From Zunongwangia endophytica (lineage in GTDB: Bacteria > Bacteroidota > Bacteroidia > Flavobacteriales > Flavobacteriaceae): 64,000 nucleotides of DNA. The notes beneath the pieces were generated by a model. It was not told the DNA's origin. It searched no databases and saw nothing but the letters and a program-made list of their open reading frames with translations. Shown here piece by piece: positions 17,482 to 26,028 of this stretch (position 1 is the first letter of the stretch; each line of letters opens with the position of its first letter). The stretch lies in contig NZ_JAUFPZ010000002.1 in NCBI RefSeq assembly GCF_030409505.1, positions 248,001 to 312,000 of the forward strand. The letters are read 5' to 3'. Made by a program: the position numbers and the translations under genes.

Positions 17482-18621
17482 ATGGCAGGGAAAAGTGCTT
17501 TTAAAACGATCGTTCAGCAAATCCATTTGTGGCTTGGATTATGTTCAGGACTTGTCGTTTTTATTGTTGCCATTACAGGTTGCATCTTTACTTTTCATGA
17601 TGAATTGAAAGATGTTTTTTACGAATATCGATTTGTAGAAGTCCAAGATGCAGCATTTATAGAACCTTCTTTTTTATTGAAAAAAGCAAATGCCTTCCAG
17701 CCAGATTTTGAAGCATCGATGGTAGTTTACAATGGAACTAATCGTCCAGCAACTGTATTTATCACTAAAAAGGAAACCAATTATTTACTGAATTTTAATC
17801 CATACACCGGTAAGCTAATTCAAAATGTAAATTTAGAAACTGAATTTTTTAATGTTATAGAAGAACTACATATGTATTTACTTCTTCCGCCGGAAATTGG
17901 GAAGCAAATCGTAGGAATCTCGACCATCGTTTTTATAATTTTACTCATTAGCGGAATGATACTTTGGTGGCCCAAAAAGCTTAAATACTTAAAACAGCGA
18001 CTGGCCGTGAAATGGAGTGCAAGATGGCGCAGGATCAATTATGATTGGCACAATGTTACCGGGTTTTATACTTCAATAATAGCTGTTATTTTAGCAATTA
18101 CAGGATTAGCTTTTGTTTACGAAACGGTTCACGAATCTTTTTATTCCGTAGCGAATTTAGGACAACGATACGAAACCGATTTTTTTATTTCTGAAATAGA
18201 AAATTTATTACCGGATAGAAGTGATGCTAAAAATCCGCTAGATATTGCTTTTCGGCAAACTCAGCAATTAAAGCCAGATAGCGAAATGTATTTTATTTGG
18301 AAACAACCTGAAAACGCTACAATAATAACTGGCGCATATCCTAAATCTCTGCATTTTGATCACCAATCTAATTTCCAATTTCATCCAAAAACTGGAACGC
18401 TTTTATACGAATCTGAATATGATTCTAAAAGTGCAGGTTTAAAACTTCAGGAGATGAATTATGGAATACATACCGGCCAGCTATTTGGACTTGCCGGAAA
18501 AATCATAGTCTTTCTATGCAGTTTATTCGTAGCTGCTTTGCCATTAAGCGGATTTGCGATCTGGTATGGCAGAAAGTTCAATAAATCGACTAAGAAAATT
18601 AAAAGTATTAGAAAATCATAG
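17482..18621 (+). CDS. PepSY-associated transmembrane protein, probable siderophore-iron reductase
   Basis: This 379-residue inner-membrane protein has four transmembrane helices: residues about 12-35 (LWLGLCSGLVVFIVAITGCI), about 145-168 (ISTIVFIILLISGMILWWP), about 190-213 (TSIIAVILAITGLAFVYE) and about 340-362. Conserved histidines are in QQIHLWLG, NYDWHNVTGFY and NYGIHTGQLFG, which in this family are expected to bind heme. The periplasmic loops correspond to PepSY-like segments. Homologues sit beside TonB siderophore receptors and are thought to reduce the imported ferric complex. The last 14 bases overlap, tail to tail, the holin-like gene on the other strand. Confidence 0.85.
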   Translation: MAGKSAFKTIVQQIHLWLGLCSGLVVFIVAITGCIFTFHDELKDVFYEYRFVEVQDAAFIEPSFLLKKANAFQPDFEASMVVYNGTNRPATVFITKKETNYLLNFNPYTGKLIQNVNLETEFFNVIEELHMYLLLPPEIGKQIVGISTIVFIILLISGMILWWPKKLKYLKQRLAVKWSARWRRINYDWHNVTGFYTSIIAVILAITGLAFVYETVHESFYSVANLGQRYETDFFISEIENLLPDRSDAKNPLDIAFRQTQQLKPDSEMYFIWKQPENATIITGAYPKSLHFDHQSNFQFHPKTGTLLYESEYDSKSAGLKLQEMNYGIHTGQLFGLAGKIIVFLCSLFVAALPLSGFAIWYGRKFNKSTKKIKSIRKS

Positions 18622-18964
18622 CATCCAAAATACTTCCAAATAAAGCCAAAATCACCGCTAACCAAAGTGAAGGTAAAAAGCCTTCCGTTTTGAAATCGCT
18701 GCTTATTTGATCGGCAATTTCAATAATAATCGCATAAGCCACCATTCTGGTTATAAAGCCGAGACCTAAAAAGTAAAATATTCCTAAAGTTGCAATATTT
18801 AGTACTGCTGTTAGTAACCAGCTTAAGAAAAAGCTTAAAACACCAATTAATAAAGCTACGATAAGTGCGGTTTTGAAACCTTTTAAATGTACTTTGTTTA
18901 GAAATTTTGCAGCGATCATTAAGATCACAGCATCAAGTAAAATATGAAGTATAGCTGATAGCAT
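18608..18964 (-). CDS. phage-holin-IV-like small membrane protein
   Basis: The product is 118 residues with four hydrophobic helices (ILHILLDAVILMIAA, TALIVALLIGVLSFFLSWLL, LGIFYFLGLGFITRMVAYAI, LPSLWLAVILALFGSIL). This pattern fits the 'phage holin family IV' membrane proteins common in bacterial chromosomes. There are no phage genes around it, so a lytic role is unlikely and the function is unknown. Its 3' end overlaps the PepSY gene by 14 bases. Confidence 0.75.
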   Translation of the reverse strand: MLSAILHILLDAVILMIAAKFLNKVHLKGFKTALIVALLIGVLSFFLSWLLTAVLNIATLGIFYFLGLGFITRMVAYAIIIEIADQISSDFKTEGFLPSLWLAVILALFGSILDAMIF

Positions 18965-19039
18965 AGTAAGTCTTTTGGTTATTTTTTCGAAAATTACGAA
19001 ACCAAAAAGATAGATGGCTGACTTTTAAAAAAAGCTTAA

Positions 19040-19669
19040 CTAAACTTTTTTTCTGGAAAGGCTAGGTTTTGTTTTGAATATAACTTCAAATAGCGCTTTA
19101 TAATTGGCCAGTTTCTCACGCTTCATAATTTTTGTTTCTATTCTGAAGGCACGCTCTTTTGCCTGATAACCGTAATAATCTAAACCAAGATGCTTTGCTA
19201 TAAACATCGCACGAGGCAGGTGAAAATCTTGGGTAATCACAACAGCATCTTCTATTTGAAATACTTTAGAAGCCCTGTACATACTATCATAAGTATTGAA
19301 ACCGGCATGATCTAAAAGTAAACTGGTTTGAGGAATGCCATGATCAATTAAATAATTTGCGATGGCGTCAACTTCATTATAATCGTCGCTGCCATGATCT
19401 CCACTTATTAAAATTTGATCTACTTTTCCGTTGTTAAAAAGATCTATGGTGCTATCCACTCTATCTTTAAGGATTGGCGACAGTTTTCCGCTAGAATACA
19501 CACTAGCACCTAAGACAATTGCGGTCTTGGCATTAGGCACGTTTCTAATTTCAGTATAAATGCGACTAGAAGTATCTTGTTTTATAAAAGCTTCCAGGCC
19601 CAGCGTAATTAAAATACCCAGAACGATAATAATTACTGTATAAAGAATAGATTTCTTAAGAAGCCGCAT
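19040..19669 (-). CDS. SanA/YdcF family envelope protein (DUF218)
   Basis: The 209-residue protein has one N-terminal membrane anchor (residues about 8-28, ILYTVIIIVLGILITLGLEA). The DUF218 domain follows: TAIVLGASVYSSGKLSPILKDR near residue 49, ILISGDHGSDDYNEVDAI near 86, and VVITQDFHLPRAMFIAKHLG near 142. These match SanA and ElyC-like proteins, which affect envelope integrity and vancomycin sensitivity in enterobacteria by an unclear mechanism. It is a single gene. Confidence 0.88.
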   Translation of the reverse strand: MRLLKKSILYTVIIIVLGILITLGLEAFIKQDTSSRIYTEIRNVPNAKTAIVLGASVYSSGKLSPILKDRVDSTIDLFNNGKVDQILISGDHGSDDYNEVDAIANYLIDHGIPQTSLLLDHAGFNTYDSMYRASKVFQIEDAVVITQDFHLPRAMFIAKHLGLDYYGYQAKERAFRIETKIMKREKLANYKALFEVIFKTKPSLSRKKV

Positions 19670-20200
19670 GCATCCCTTTCTTTTTCATATAAATATCGAA
19701 TATAACTAATATTATTTGATGAATAACCTATTTCTATTCATTAACGTTATAATTGCAATAAGCATTGTTCAAATTATAAAAAACAAGGTGAAATTCTTCC
19801 AATAAGGTTTATCAGATATAAAAGTAGGGAATGTAGTAAACTTAAAATATAAGAGATTCAGCTTTAGTAATCTAAAGTGAAAGGTGTGGTTGTTATTTCC
19901 ATAGAATATCAAAAAAAGATTTCTGCTGAATTAAATGAAGCTGTTCGAGAAATTAGTTAAATTTCTACGGAAGTCACAGTTGCTTTCAGGAAATTCAAAA
20001 TAAGATTTTTAATTCTAACAACTATTAAAATTAAAAAGGCAGAAGATTTTAATCAATTTTGAATAAATGATAAGGTAAAAGATGATATCTTCTTCGGTTT
20101 AAAAAGTAAGTTGAGCAGAAGAAGATATCATTATAAATTTTCATAAATTGATTACCGATATTAGATGATTTCAGCAATAATTATTTTGAAATTTGAACTC
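19670..20200. other. long intergenic region with possible gene remnant
   Basis: This 531-base stretch lies downstream of the ribB(A) gene and upstream of the SanA gene. One plus-strand frame from 19877 reads a plausible peptide (VVVISIEYQKKISAELNEAV), is broken by a TAA at 19958-19960, then continues as ISTEVTVAFRKFKIRF until about 20063. That may be a decayed gene, but it is too short to identify. A perfect inverted repeat at 20082-20131 is listed separately. I see nothing else. Confidence 0.35.
20082..20131 (-). terminator. 14-bp perfect inverted repeat, possible ribB(A) terminator
   Basis: ATGATATCTTCTTC (20082-20095) and GAAGAAGATATCAT (20118-20131) are exact reverse complements separated by 22 bases. 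Read on the minus strand, the hairpin lies about 70 bases after the ribB(A) stop and is followed by CTTTTACC, a weak U-tract. A terminator or 3'-end stabiliser for the ftsK-lolA-lptG-ribB(A) transcript fits best. The large loop is unusual. Confidence 0.5.
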
Positions 20201-21349
20201 CTAATAGTTTACGTAATCTACTATTTCTAAGCCGTAGCCAATCATACCCACACGCTTGGTTTGTTTGGAATTAGAAAGTAGTTTTATTTTATGGATTCCC
20301 AAATCATGCAATATTTGCGCTCCAATGCCAAAATCTTTATTATCCATAGAAGTACTTGGAGCTTTTATCTTCCCTTCCTTCTGGCTTTCTTTTAATTCTG
20401 CAAGCCTGTTAAGTAAACTTAGTGGTTTTGTTGCAGGATTTATAAATACAATAGCTCCTTTGCCTTCTTTCTCTAAGGCTTTGAACATGTTGTCCAATTT
20501 TTTATCGGCATCGTTAGTTAACGTACCAAGAATATCGTTATTGACTAATGTAGAATTCATGCGAACAAGAATATCTTCATCCTTTGTCCAAGATCCTTTT
20601 GTTAGCGCAATATGAATCTGGTTGTTTGTAGTTTGTTTGAATGCACGAAGTCTAAATTCGCCAAATCGAGTCTGAATTTGAAAATCCTCTTCTTTAATAA
20701 TTAGGGAATCGTGCTGCATACGATAAGCAACAAGATCTTCAATAGAAATAATCTTTAGATCGAATTTTTTAGCCACTTCCATTAACTGCGGAAGTCTCGC
20801 CATCGTACCATCTTCATTAAGAATTTCAACTAAAATACCTGAAGACTGAAGTCCTGCAAGTCTCGCCAAGTCTATTGAAGCTTCTGTATGTCCTGTTCTT
20901 CTTAGAACGCCGCCATTTTTAGAGCGCAATGGGAAAATATGTCCCGGGCGTCCCAAATCTTCTGGTTTCGTATCGTTTTCAGTTAAAGCTTTAATAGTTT
21001 TAGCGCGATCATGAACAGAAATACCTGTGGTACATCCATGACCAATCAGATCTATAGAAACGGTAAATTGAGTATTGTGAAGTACTGTATTTTCATTCAC
21101 CATCAGGTTTAATCCTAATTCCTTAGAACGATCTTCGGTAATAGGTGCGCAAATTAATCCGCGACCATGGGTGGCCATAAAGTTGATCATCTCTGGAGTA
21201 ACTTTCTCTGCTGCAGCTATAAAATCGCCTTCATTCTCGCGATCTTCATCATCTACAACGATAATTATTTTTCCAGCTTTTATATCCTCAATAGCCTCTT
21301 TTATAGTATTTAATTTGAAGGATTTATGACCTTCATTATTTACTGACAT
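20201..21349 (-). CDS. ribB: 3,4-dihydroxy-2-butanone-4-phosphate synthase with degenerate GTP cyclohydrolase II domain
   Basis: The first 205 residues form an intact DHBP synthase, making the four-carbon unit of riboflavin from ribulose 5-phosphate: [17 protein letters not shown] near residue 32, [12 protein letters not shown] near 59, [13 protein letters not shown] near 103, and [17 protein letters not shown] near 150. Residues about 206-382 align in position with GTP cyclohydrolase II, as in RibBA fusions. The expected zinc-binding cysteines of that enzyme are absent; the equivalent stretch reads [19 protein letters not shown]. The RQEGRGIGL-type motif is also missing ([12 protein letters not shown] instead). 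The second half is therefore probably not a cyclohydrolase. The gene is last in the ftsK-lolA-lptG run, 35 bases after lptG, with no room for an FMN riboswitch. Confidence 0.88.
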   Translation of the reverse strand: MSVNNEGHKSFKLNTIKEAIEDIKAGKIIIVVDDEDRENEGDFIAAAEKVTPEMINFMATHGRGLICAPITEDRSKELGLNLMVNENTVLHNTQFTVSIDLIGHGCTTGISVHDRAKTIKALTENDTKPEDLGRPGHIFPLRSKNGGVLRRTGHTEASIDLARLAGLQSSGILVEILNEDGTMARLPQLMEVAKKFDLKIISIEDLVAYRMQHDSLIIKEEDFQIQTRFGEFRLRAFKQTTNNQIHIALTKGSWTKDEDILVRMNSTLVNNDILGTLTNDADKKLDNMFKALEKEGKGAIVFINPATKPLSLLNRLAELKESQKEGKIKAPSTSMDNKDFGIGAQILHDLGIHKIKLLSNSKQTKRVGMIGYGLEIVDYVNY

Positions 21350-21384
21350 CCTGCAATTTTTTTAGGTTAACAAAGGTATTTAAT

Positions 21385-22830
21385 CTATTTATCTTTATGC
21401 TTTACCAATGCCATCTTTTTCAAGAACTTTGAAATTGGTCTGGTAATAGAATCGAATGAAAATAACCCTTGATCTGTTGTCGCTCGATAAGTAAAATAGA
21501 CTCCCAGTGGTAGCATAATTAGCGTGCTAAGCCAGGTTGCTATAAATGGGCTTACACTGCCATCTTCGGCACTATTTTTAGCAAAAATACCTATAAAGTG
21601 ATATGATAGAAATATGATAATTGCGATTACCATAGGTAACCCCATTCCACCTTTTCTTATAATAGCTCCTAATGGAGCTCCAACAAAAAATAAAACGATA
21701 CACGCAACCGCTAAAACATATTTTTCATGTAATGCAATTTCAAATTTATTTAAACGTCTTACACTTTGTTTAAATTCCTGTTTTTTTATCGATAAATGAG
21801 AAACAGCTGCATTAGTAGTTCTAATAGCATCATCTATCATTCTTAGCGATTGTTCACTATCGTAATTATCTAAAATGGAATTTTTAATTTCTTTAGGCGT
21901 AGCAGAATCGGCCGGAGTGAAATTTCTATCAAGCGTCTGTACTCCGGTTCTGCTATACATTGAAGTGGCAAAAGCCTCTTTGCGATTATTTAAAGCCGTA
22001 GAGAAGCTATCGATACTTTTTGTAAGCTCCCCAATGCGAAGCATACTTTGAGAGGTATAACTTTCATCTTCCATATCAACCTGATTTAAAGAAGAAAGGT
22101 CGATATTCATTGTATATTCGTTAAAATGACTTTTAGCAAATGGCTTGTGATCTCGCTTAGAATAATCGCTGGGTTGTACTTCTCTATAGTAATTTCCGTC
22201 GCTAAGTATTAATGACAAAACATTAGATTCTTCACTACTTACCAATTCTCCTTCTTTAGATTTTATGACCGTATAATCTCCGCCACGTTCAGTACCTGTG
22301 TGGATAATGACATTGTGTAGATATTGATCATTATCTCCTGTTTTTTTATCTACTTTAATATTGATATTACCAACATCATTAAAAACCCCGGCAGATATTG
22401 CCATGGCAGGTTTCATCTTAGCGATATTCTTACGTAAATTAAGAATTTTAAACTCGGCTGCGGGTATTACATTATTAGCAAATACAAAACCGGTTATGCT
22501 TACTAAAAGAATGAATAAGGTAAGACTGCGCATTGCTCTTTGTAAGGAAATCCCTGAAGACTTCATGGCGGCAAACTCATAATTTTCAGCAAAACTACCA
22601 AAAACCATAATCGATGTAAGTAAAATAGTAAGCGGCAACACCATAGGAACTAATTTAGGTGTTGTAAACAATAAAAACTTTAGGATGATAGCAACATCTA
22701 AATCTTTACCTGCAAGTTCACCAATATACAACCAGATAGCCTGGAGCACAAAAATGAACATTAAGATGATAAAGACGGTAAAGAATGTTTTTAGATAACT
22801 AACTAATATGTACCTGTCTAATATTTTCAA
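21385..22830 (-). CDS. LptF/LptG family LPS-export permease (YjgP/YjgQ)
   Basis: This inner-membrane permease is part of the lipopolysaccharide export machine. The N-terminus DRYILVSYLKTFFTVFIILM is typical of YjgP/YjgQ. Three helices come at residues about 10-120, a periplasmic beta-jellyroll at about 125-330 (IKSKEGELVSSEESNVLSLI), and three more helices from about 365 (VLAVACIVLFFVGAPLGAII, LPMVIAIIIFLSYHFIG, ATWLSTLIMLPLGVYFTY). The jellyroll carries a Ser/Thr/Asp-rich insert near residues 275-320, making it longer (481 residues) than enterobacterial LptG. The start is TTG at 22830, 10 bases after the lolA stop; no ATG or GTG fits better. LptF and LptG cannot be told apart here. Confidence 0.88.
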   Translation of the reverse strand: MKILDRYILVSYLKTFFTVFIILMFIFVLQAIWLYIGELAGKDLDVAIILKFLLFTTPKLVPMVLPLTILLTSIMVFGSFAENYEFAAMKSSGISLQRAMRSLTLFILLVSITGFVFANNVIPAAEFKILNLRKNIAKMKPAMAISAGVFNDVGNINIKVDKKTGDNDQYLHNVIIHTGTERGGDYTVIKSKEGELVSSEESNVLSLILSDGNYYREVQPSDYSKRDHKPFAKSHFNEYTMNIDLSSLNQVDMEDESYTSQSMLRIGELTKSIDSFSTALNNRKEAFATSMYSRTGVQTLDRNFTPADSATPKEIKNSILDNYDSEQSLRMIDDAIRTTNAAVSHLSIKKQEFKQSVRRLNKFEIALHEKYVLAVACIVLFFVGAPLGAIIRKGGMGLPMVIAIIIFLSYHFIGIFAKNSAEDGSVSPFIATWLSTLIMLPLGVYFTYRATTDQGLFSFDSITRPISKFLKKMALVKHKDK

Positions 22831-22840
22831 AAGTGTAGGA

Positions 22841-23482
22841 TTAATCTAAGCGATTAATATAATAATTACTGTATCGACTCTCATCAAAAGTAAATAGATT
22901 CTTTGCAAGAGGTTGATTGGTTTTAAAACTTTTTACGGTAATTGTTATTTTAGTTCCGTTAGGCTGAGTTTGGATAAGATTGTAAATATTCTTAGTCTCT
23001 TTATCAATTCCTAACAAAATATTTTTTACTTCAGCTTCGCTATCTTTAGGCGTTAATTTTATATACTGAATAGTTCTTCCATTGACATTCTGAGTGATAT
23101 CCCAAGCGAAATTATATCCATCCTGATAGAAGGTAAACATTTTAGAAGGCGTAATGTTATTTTCATCTTCAGGAACATAATTAGAAATATTAATTTCTTC
23201 ATCTTCAGGTATTATCGTATAGACTTTCTTACCATCAAAAAGCTGAGTGGTTCCCATAAAATTCAACACGTATTTATCACCGTTAATACTTGCATCACCA
23301 CGAGTTTCCTGATGGATATTTTCTGAAGTATTCTCCAAAGCATATTTAAAGTCAATTACCATATTATTGTAATTGCTCACTTTCTTTGAAACTTCATTTA
23401 AAAGTTGCTCTGCTTTTTGTGAATTTTGGGCCTGTAATCCAAGGCTAAAACATGCAATTATAAGGAATGCTATCTTTTTCAT
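22841..23482 (-). CDS. lolA: LolA-like outer-membrane lipoprotein carrier
   Basis: The periplasmic chaperone carries lipoproteins from the inner to the outer membrane. A clear signal peptide (MKKIAFLIIACFSLGLQAQ) precedes the LolA fold: YNNMVIDFKYALENTSENI, GDKYVLNFMGTTQLFDGKKVY, IKLTPKDSEAEVKNILLGI and TITVKSFKTNQPL. I choose the ATG at 23482 because it begins the signal peptide directly and lies 16 bases after the ftsK stop; an in-frame ATG at 23518 would add a non-signal leader and overlap ftsK. The context with ftsK and lptF/G on one transcript fits envelope biogenesis. Confidence 0.88.
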   Translation of the reverse strand: MKKIAFLIIACFSLGLQAQNSQKAEQLLNEVSKKVSNYNNMVIDFKYALENTSENIHQETRGDASINGDKYVLNFMGTTQLFDGKKVYTIIPEDEEINISNYVPEDENNITPSKMFTFYQDGYNFAWDITQNVNGRTIQYIKLTPKDSEAEVKNILLGIDKETKNIYNLIQTQPNGTKITITVKSFKTNQPLAKNLFTFDESRYSNYYINRLD

Positions 23483-23498
23483 TAGTTCTATTAAATCT

Positions 23499-25913
23499 TT
23501 ATTTAGGTTTTTCATCAAGTAATTGGTCTAAAGCTAAAAGGTCTGGCACTAAAACTTGTCGAGCTTTACTTCCCTCAAACTGGCCAACAATACCGGCAGC
23601 TTCTAATTGATCTATAATTCTACCAGCTCTATTGTACCCAAGTTTTAGTTTTCGCTGTAATAATGAAGCCGAACCTTGCTGTGCGGTTACAATTACTTCA
23701 GCAGCTTCTCTAAATAGCTTATCGCGCTCGCTTACATCTATATCAAGTCCTGTGCCACTTTCCTCGCTTTCGTAAGCTGGCAGTTGGTGTGCATCTGGAT
23801 AAGCTTTTTGTGACCCGATAAACTCCGTTATTTTATCAACTTCAGGGGTGTCAACAAATGCACATTGTAATCGCTTCATCGAACTTCCCTGTGTAAATAG
23901 CATATCTCCTCGACCAATTAATTGATCGGCTCCCGGGCCATCAAGAATAGTTCTGGAGTCAATTTTAGAGGTTACTCTAAAGGCAATACGAGCCGGGAAG
24001 TTCGCTTTTATAATTCCAGTGATCACATTTACCGATGGACGCTGCGTTGCGATAATTAAATGTATACCAATAGCACGAGCAAGCTGAGCTAAACGCGCGA
24101 TAGGAGCTTCAACCTCTTTGCCGGCTGTCATAATTAAATCGGCGAACTCATCTACCACTAAAATGATATAGGGTAAAAACTTATGACCGTTCTCTGGATT
24201 CAGTTTTCTGTTTTTAAACTTTACATTGTATTCTTTAATATTACGAACCATGGCATCTTTAAGTAGCTCGTAACGATCGTCCATTTCTATACACAGCGAA
24301 TTAAGTGTATTAATTACTTTCGCATTATCAGTAATAATTGCATCCTCGGTATCTGGCAGTTTTGCTAAATAATGACGCTCAATTTTATTGAAAAGCGTTA
24401 ATTCTACCTTCTTAGGATCGACCAGTACAAATTTTACTTCCGCAGGATGTTTAGAATAGAGTAGGGAAGTAAGAATGGCATTTAACCCAACAGATTTACC
24501 TTGCCCTGTCGCACCTGCCATAAGCATGTGAGGCATTTTGGCAAGATCGACCACAAATGTTTCGTTGCTAATCGTTTTTCCTAGTGCCATTGGAAGTTCC
24601 ATTTCAGCATTTTGGAATTTAGGCGATGCGATTACCGATCGCATAGAAACGATAGTAGAGTTTTTATTAGGTACTTCAATACCAATAGTTCCTTTTCCTG
24701 GAATAGGGGCGATAATTCGAATTCCTAGTGCCGCTAACGAAAGTGCAATATCATCTTCAAGATTTTTGATCTTGGAAATTCTAATTCCGGCTTCAGGAAC
24801 TATTTCATATAAAGTTACCGTCGGGCCAACAGTGGCTTTAATTTGTGCAATTTCAATTTTATAATTCTTGAGGGTATCTACAATCTTGTTCTTATTTTCC
24901 TCAAGTTCTTTCTGATTTATAGTGATACCACCACCGTAATCCTGTAATAGTTCTAAAGTTGGGAATTTGTAGTTCCCCAATTCTAAAGTTGGATCAAATT
25001 CGCCAAAATCGCTGACTAATTTTTTGCTCAGTTTGTCTTCTTCAACCTCTTCTTCTTCAGGAGCAGTTTCTACCTCCATCGCAAGTTCTTCAGGTTCTTC
25101 CTGCTTTTCTTTTGGTGCAGGTTTAGCGGTATTTGCAGTTTCGTTAGTTTTATTTACTTCAGCAAGATCATTTTCAAAGCTTATTTCTGGCGCAGATTCG
25201 TCTTTCGGCTTTTCTTCTTCAGTAGTTACTATTTGTTCTTTCCAATCCTGCTCTTCGTCGGTTTCATTTGCCGTCATTTTACTGGCAGAAGCTTCTTTTG
25301 CCGCTTTAAATTCAGCATTAATATCATCCGATTTTGTTTTTACGAAAGAGCCAATCATCTCTGGGGTAAGCTTAAGTCGTAATGCCACGTAGGCAATAAA
25401 AAGGAAAAAGAGTAGAAGAACAGTTCCAAAAAATCCTAAGTAATCTTGTAGGAAATCATTCATTTCGAAACCTACGGTACCTCCAAGAATAGCATGATTA
25501 GTGAAAAAGCCTAAGGCGATAGATAACCAAATCATCACTAAAATTCCCCAAAACCAATAAGACGCCAGTTTTTTGCCGGGTATCCCAAAAAATAGATAAA
25601 TTCCTGAAAGTGTTACCAGCGCAGCGATAGAAAATGAAGCTACACCAAATCCCTGATATATAAAGAAATCGCTAATTAAAGCACCAAATTTACTTAGCCA
25701 GTTTTTTGCTTCGATACTACGATCACCAAATTCCTGTAAGGTGCTTTGGTCGGCTTTCCAATTAAATAGAAAGGAGATGAAAGCTACCATTAAGGCTACT
25801 CCAAATAGCATAAGAAAACTGCCTAATACCACCTTTTGATGTCGGTTAAGCGATAACGAGAATTTTTTCTTGTTCCTAGTAGTTTTCTTAGTTCTGGTTT
25901 TCTTTTTGGCCAT
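23499..25913 (-). CDS. ftsK: FtsK/SpoIIIE DNA translocase
   Basis: This septal DNA pump helps resolve and segregate chromosomes at division. In 804 residues the N-terminus is strongly basic (KKKTRTKKTTRNKKK), then four to five transmembrane helices span residues about 28-185. A Glu/Lys/Ala-rich linker covers about 190-300, and the alpha and beta motor domains follow with Walker A GATGQGKSVG near residue 470 and Walker B ILVVDEFADLI near 580. The C-terminal winged-helix gamma domain (LLQRKLKLGYNRAGRIIDQL) recognises polar DNA motifs. The linker is short, which is usual in Bacteroidota. The gene heads the ftsK-lolA-lptG-ribB(A) run. Confidence 0.95.
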   Translation of the reverse strand: MAKKKTRTKKTTRNKKKFSLSLNRHQKVVLGSFLMLFGVALMVAFISFLFNWKADQSTLQEFGDRSIEAKNWLSKFGALISDFFIYQGFGVASFSIAALVTLSGIYLFFGIPGKKLASYWFWGILVMIWLSIALGFFTNHAILGGTVGFEMNDFLQDYLGFFGTVLLLFFLFIAYVALRLKLTPEMIGSFVKTKSDDINAEFKAAKEASASKMTANETDEEQDWKEQIVTTEEEKPKDESAPEISFENDLAEVNKTNETANTAKPAPKEKQEEPEELAMEVETAPEEEEVEEDKLSKKLVSDFGEFDPTLELGNYKFPTLELLQDYGGGITINQKELEENKNKIVDTLKNYKIEIAQIKATVGPTVTLYEIVPEAGIRISKIKNLEDDIALSLAALGIRIIAPIPGKGTIGIEVPNKNSTIVSMRSVIASPKFQNAEMELPMALGKTISNETFVVDLAKMPHMLMAGATGQGKSVGLNAILTSLLYSKHPAEVKFVLVDPKKVELTLFNKIERHYLAKLPDTEDAIITDNAKVINTLNSLCIEMDDRYELLKDAMVRNIKEYNVKFKNRKLNPENGHKFLPYIILVVDEFADLIMTAGKEVEAPIARLAQLARAIGIHLIIATQRPSVNVITGIIKANFPARIAFRVTSKIDSRTILDGPGADQLIGRGDMLFTQGSSMKRLQCAFVDTPEVDKITEFIGSQKAYPDAHQLPAYESEESGTGLDIDVSERDKLFREAAEVIVTAQQGSASLLQRKLKLGYNRAGRIIDQLEAAGIVGQFEGSKARQVLVPDLLALDQLLDEKPK

Positions 25914-25936
25914 ATGTGGTTTTTCGGAAATTTTGG

Positions 25937-25944
25937 CAAAAATA
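25937..25944 (-). promoter_or_regulatory. -7 promoter box of ftsK
   Basis: On the minus strand TATTTTTG matches TAnnTTTG, 24 bases before the ftsK ATG. The -33 element is not clear. Confidence 0.45.
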
Positions 25945-26028
25945 CAAATTAGCCTCTTCTAAAATAAAGAAAATAAAATTCAATTTTAAAAGAGGCTAAC
26001 TTTATGAAAAAACGCAAAATTTTGCGCT

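Noticed and set aside
18608..18964. Holin-like gene as sign of a prophage
   Set aside because: No phage structural, lysis or integrase genes are nearby, and this membrane protein family is common on chromosomes.
21350..21384. FMN riboswitch before the ribB(A) gene
   Set aside because: Only 35 bases separate it from the upstream gene, far too few for the element.
25024..25392. 122-codon Ser-rich frame opposite the ftsK linker
   Set aside because: It is a mirror of the Glu/Lys-rich linker codons of FtsK and carries no independent signal.
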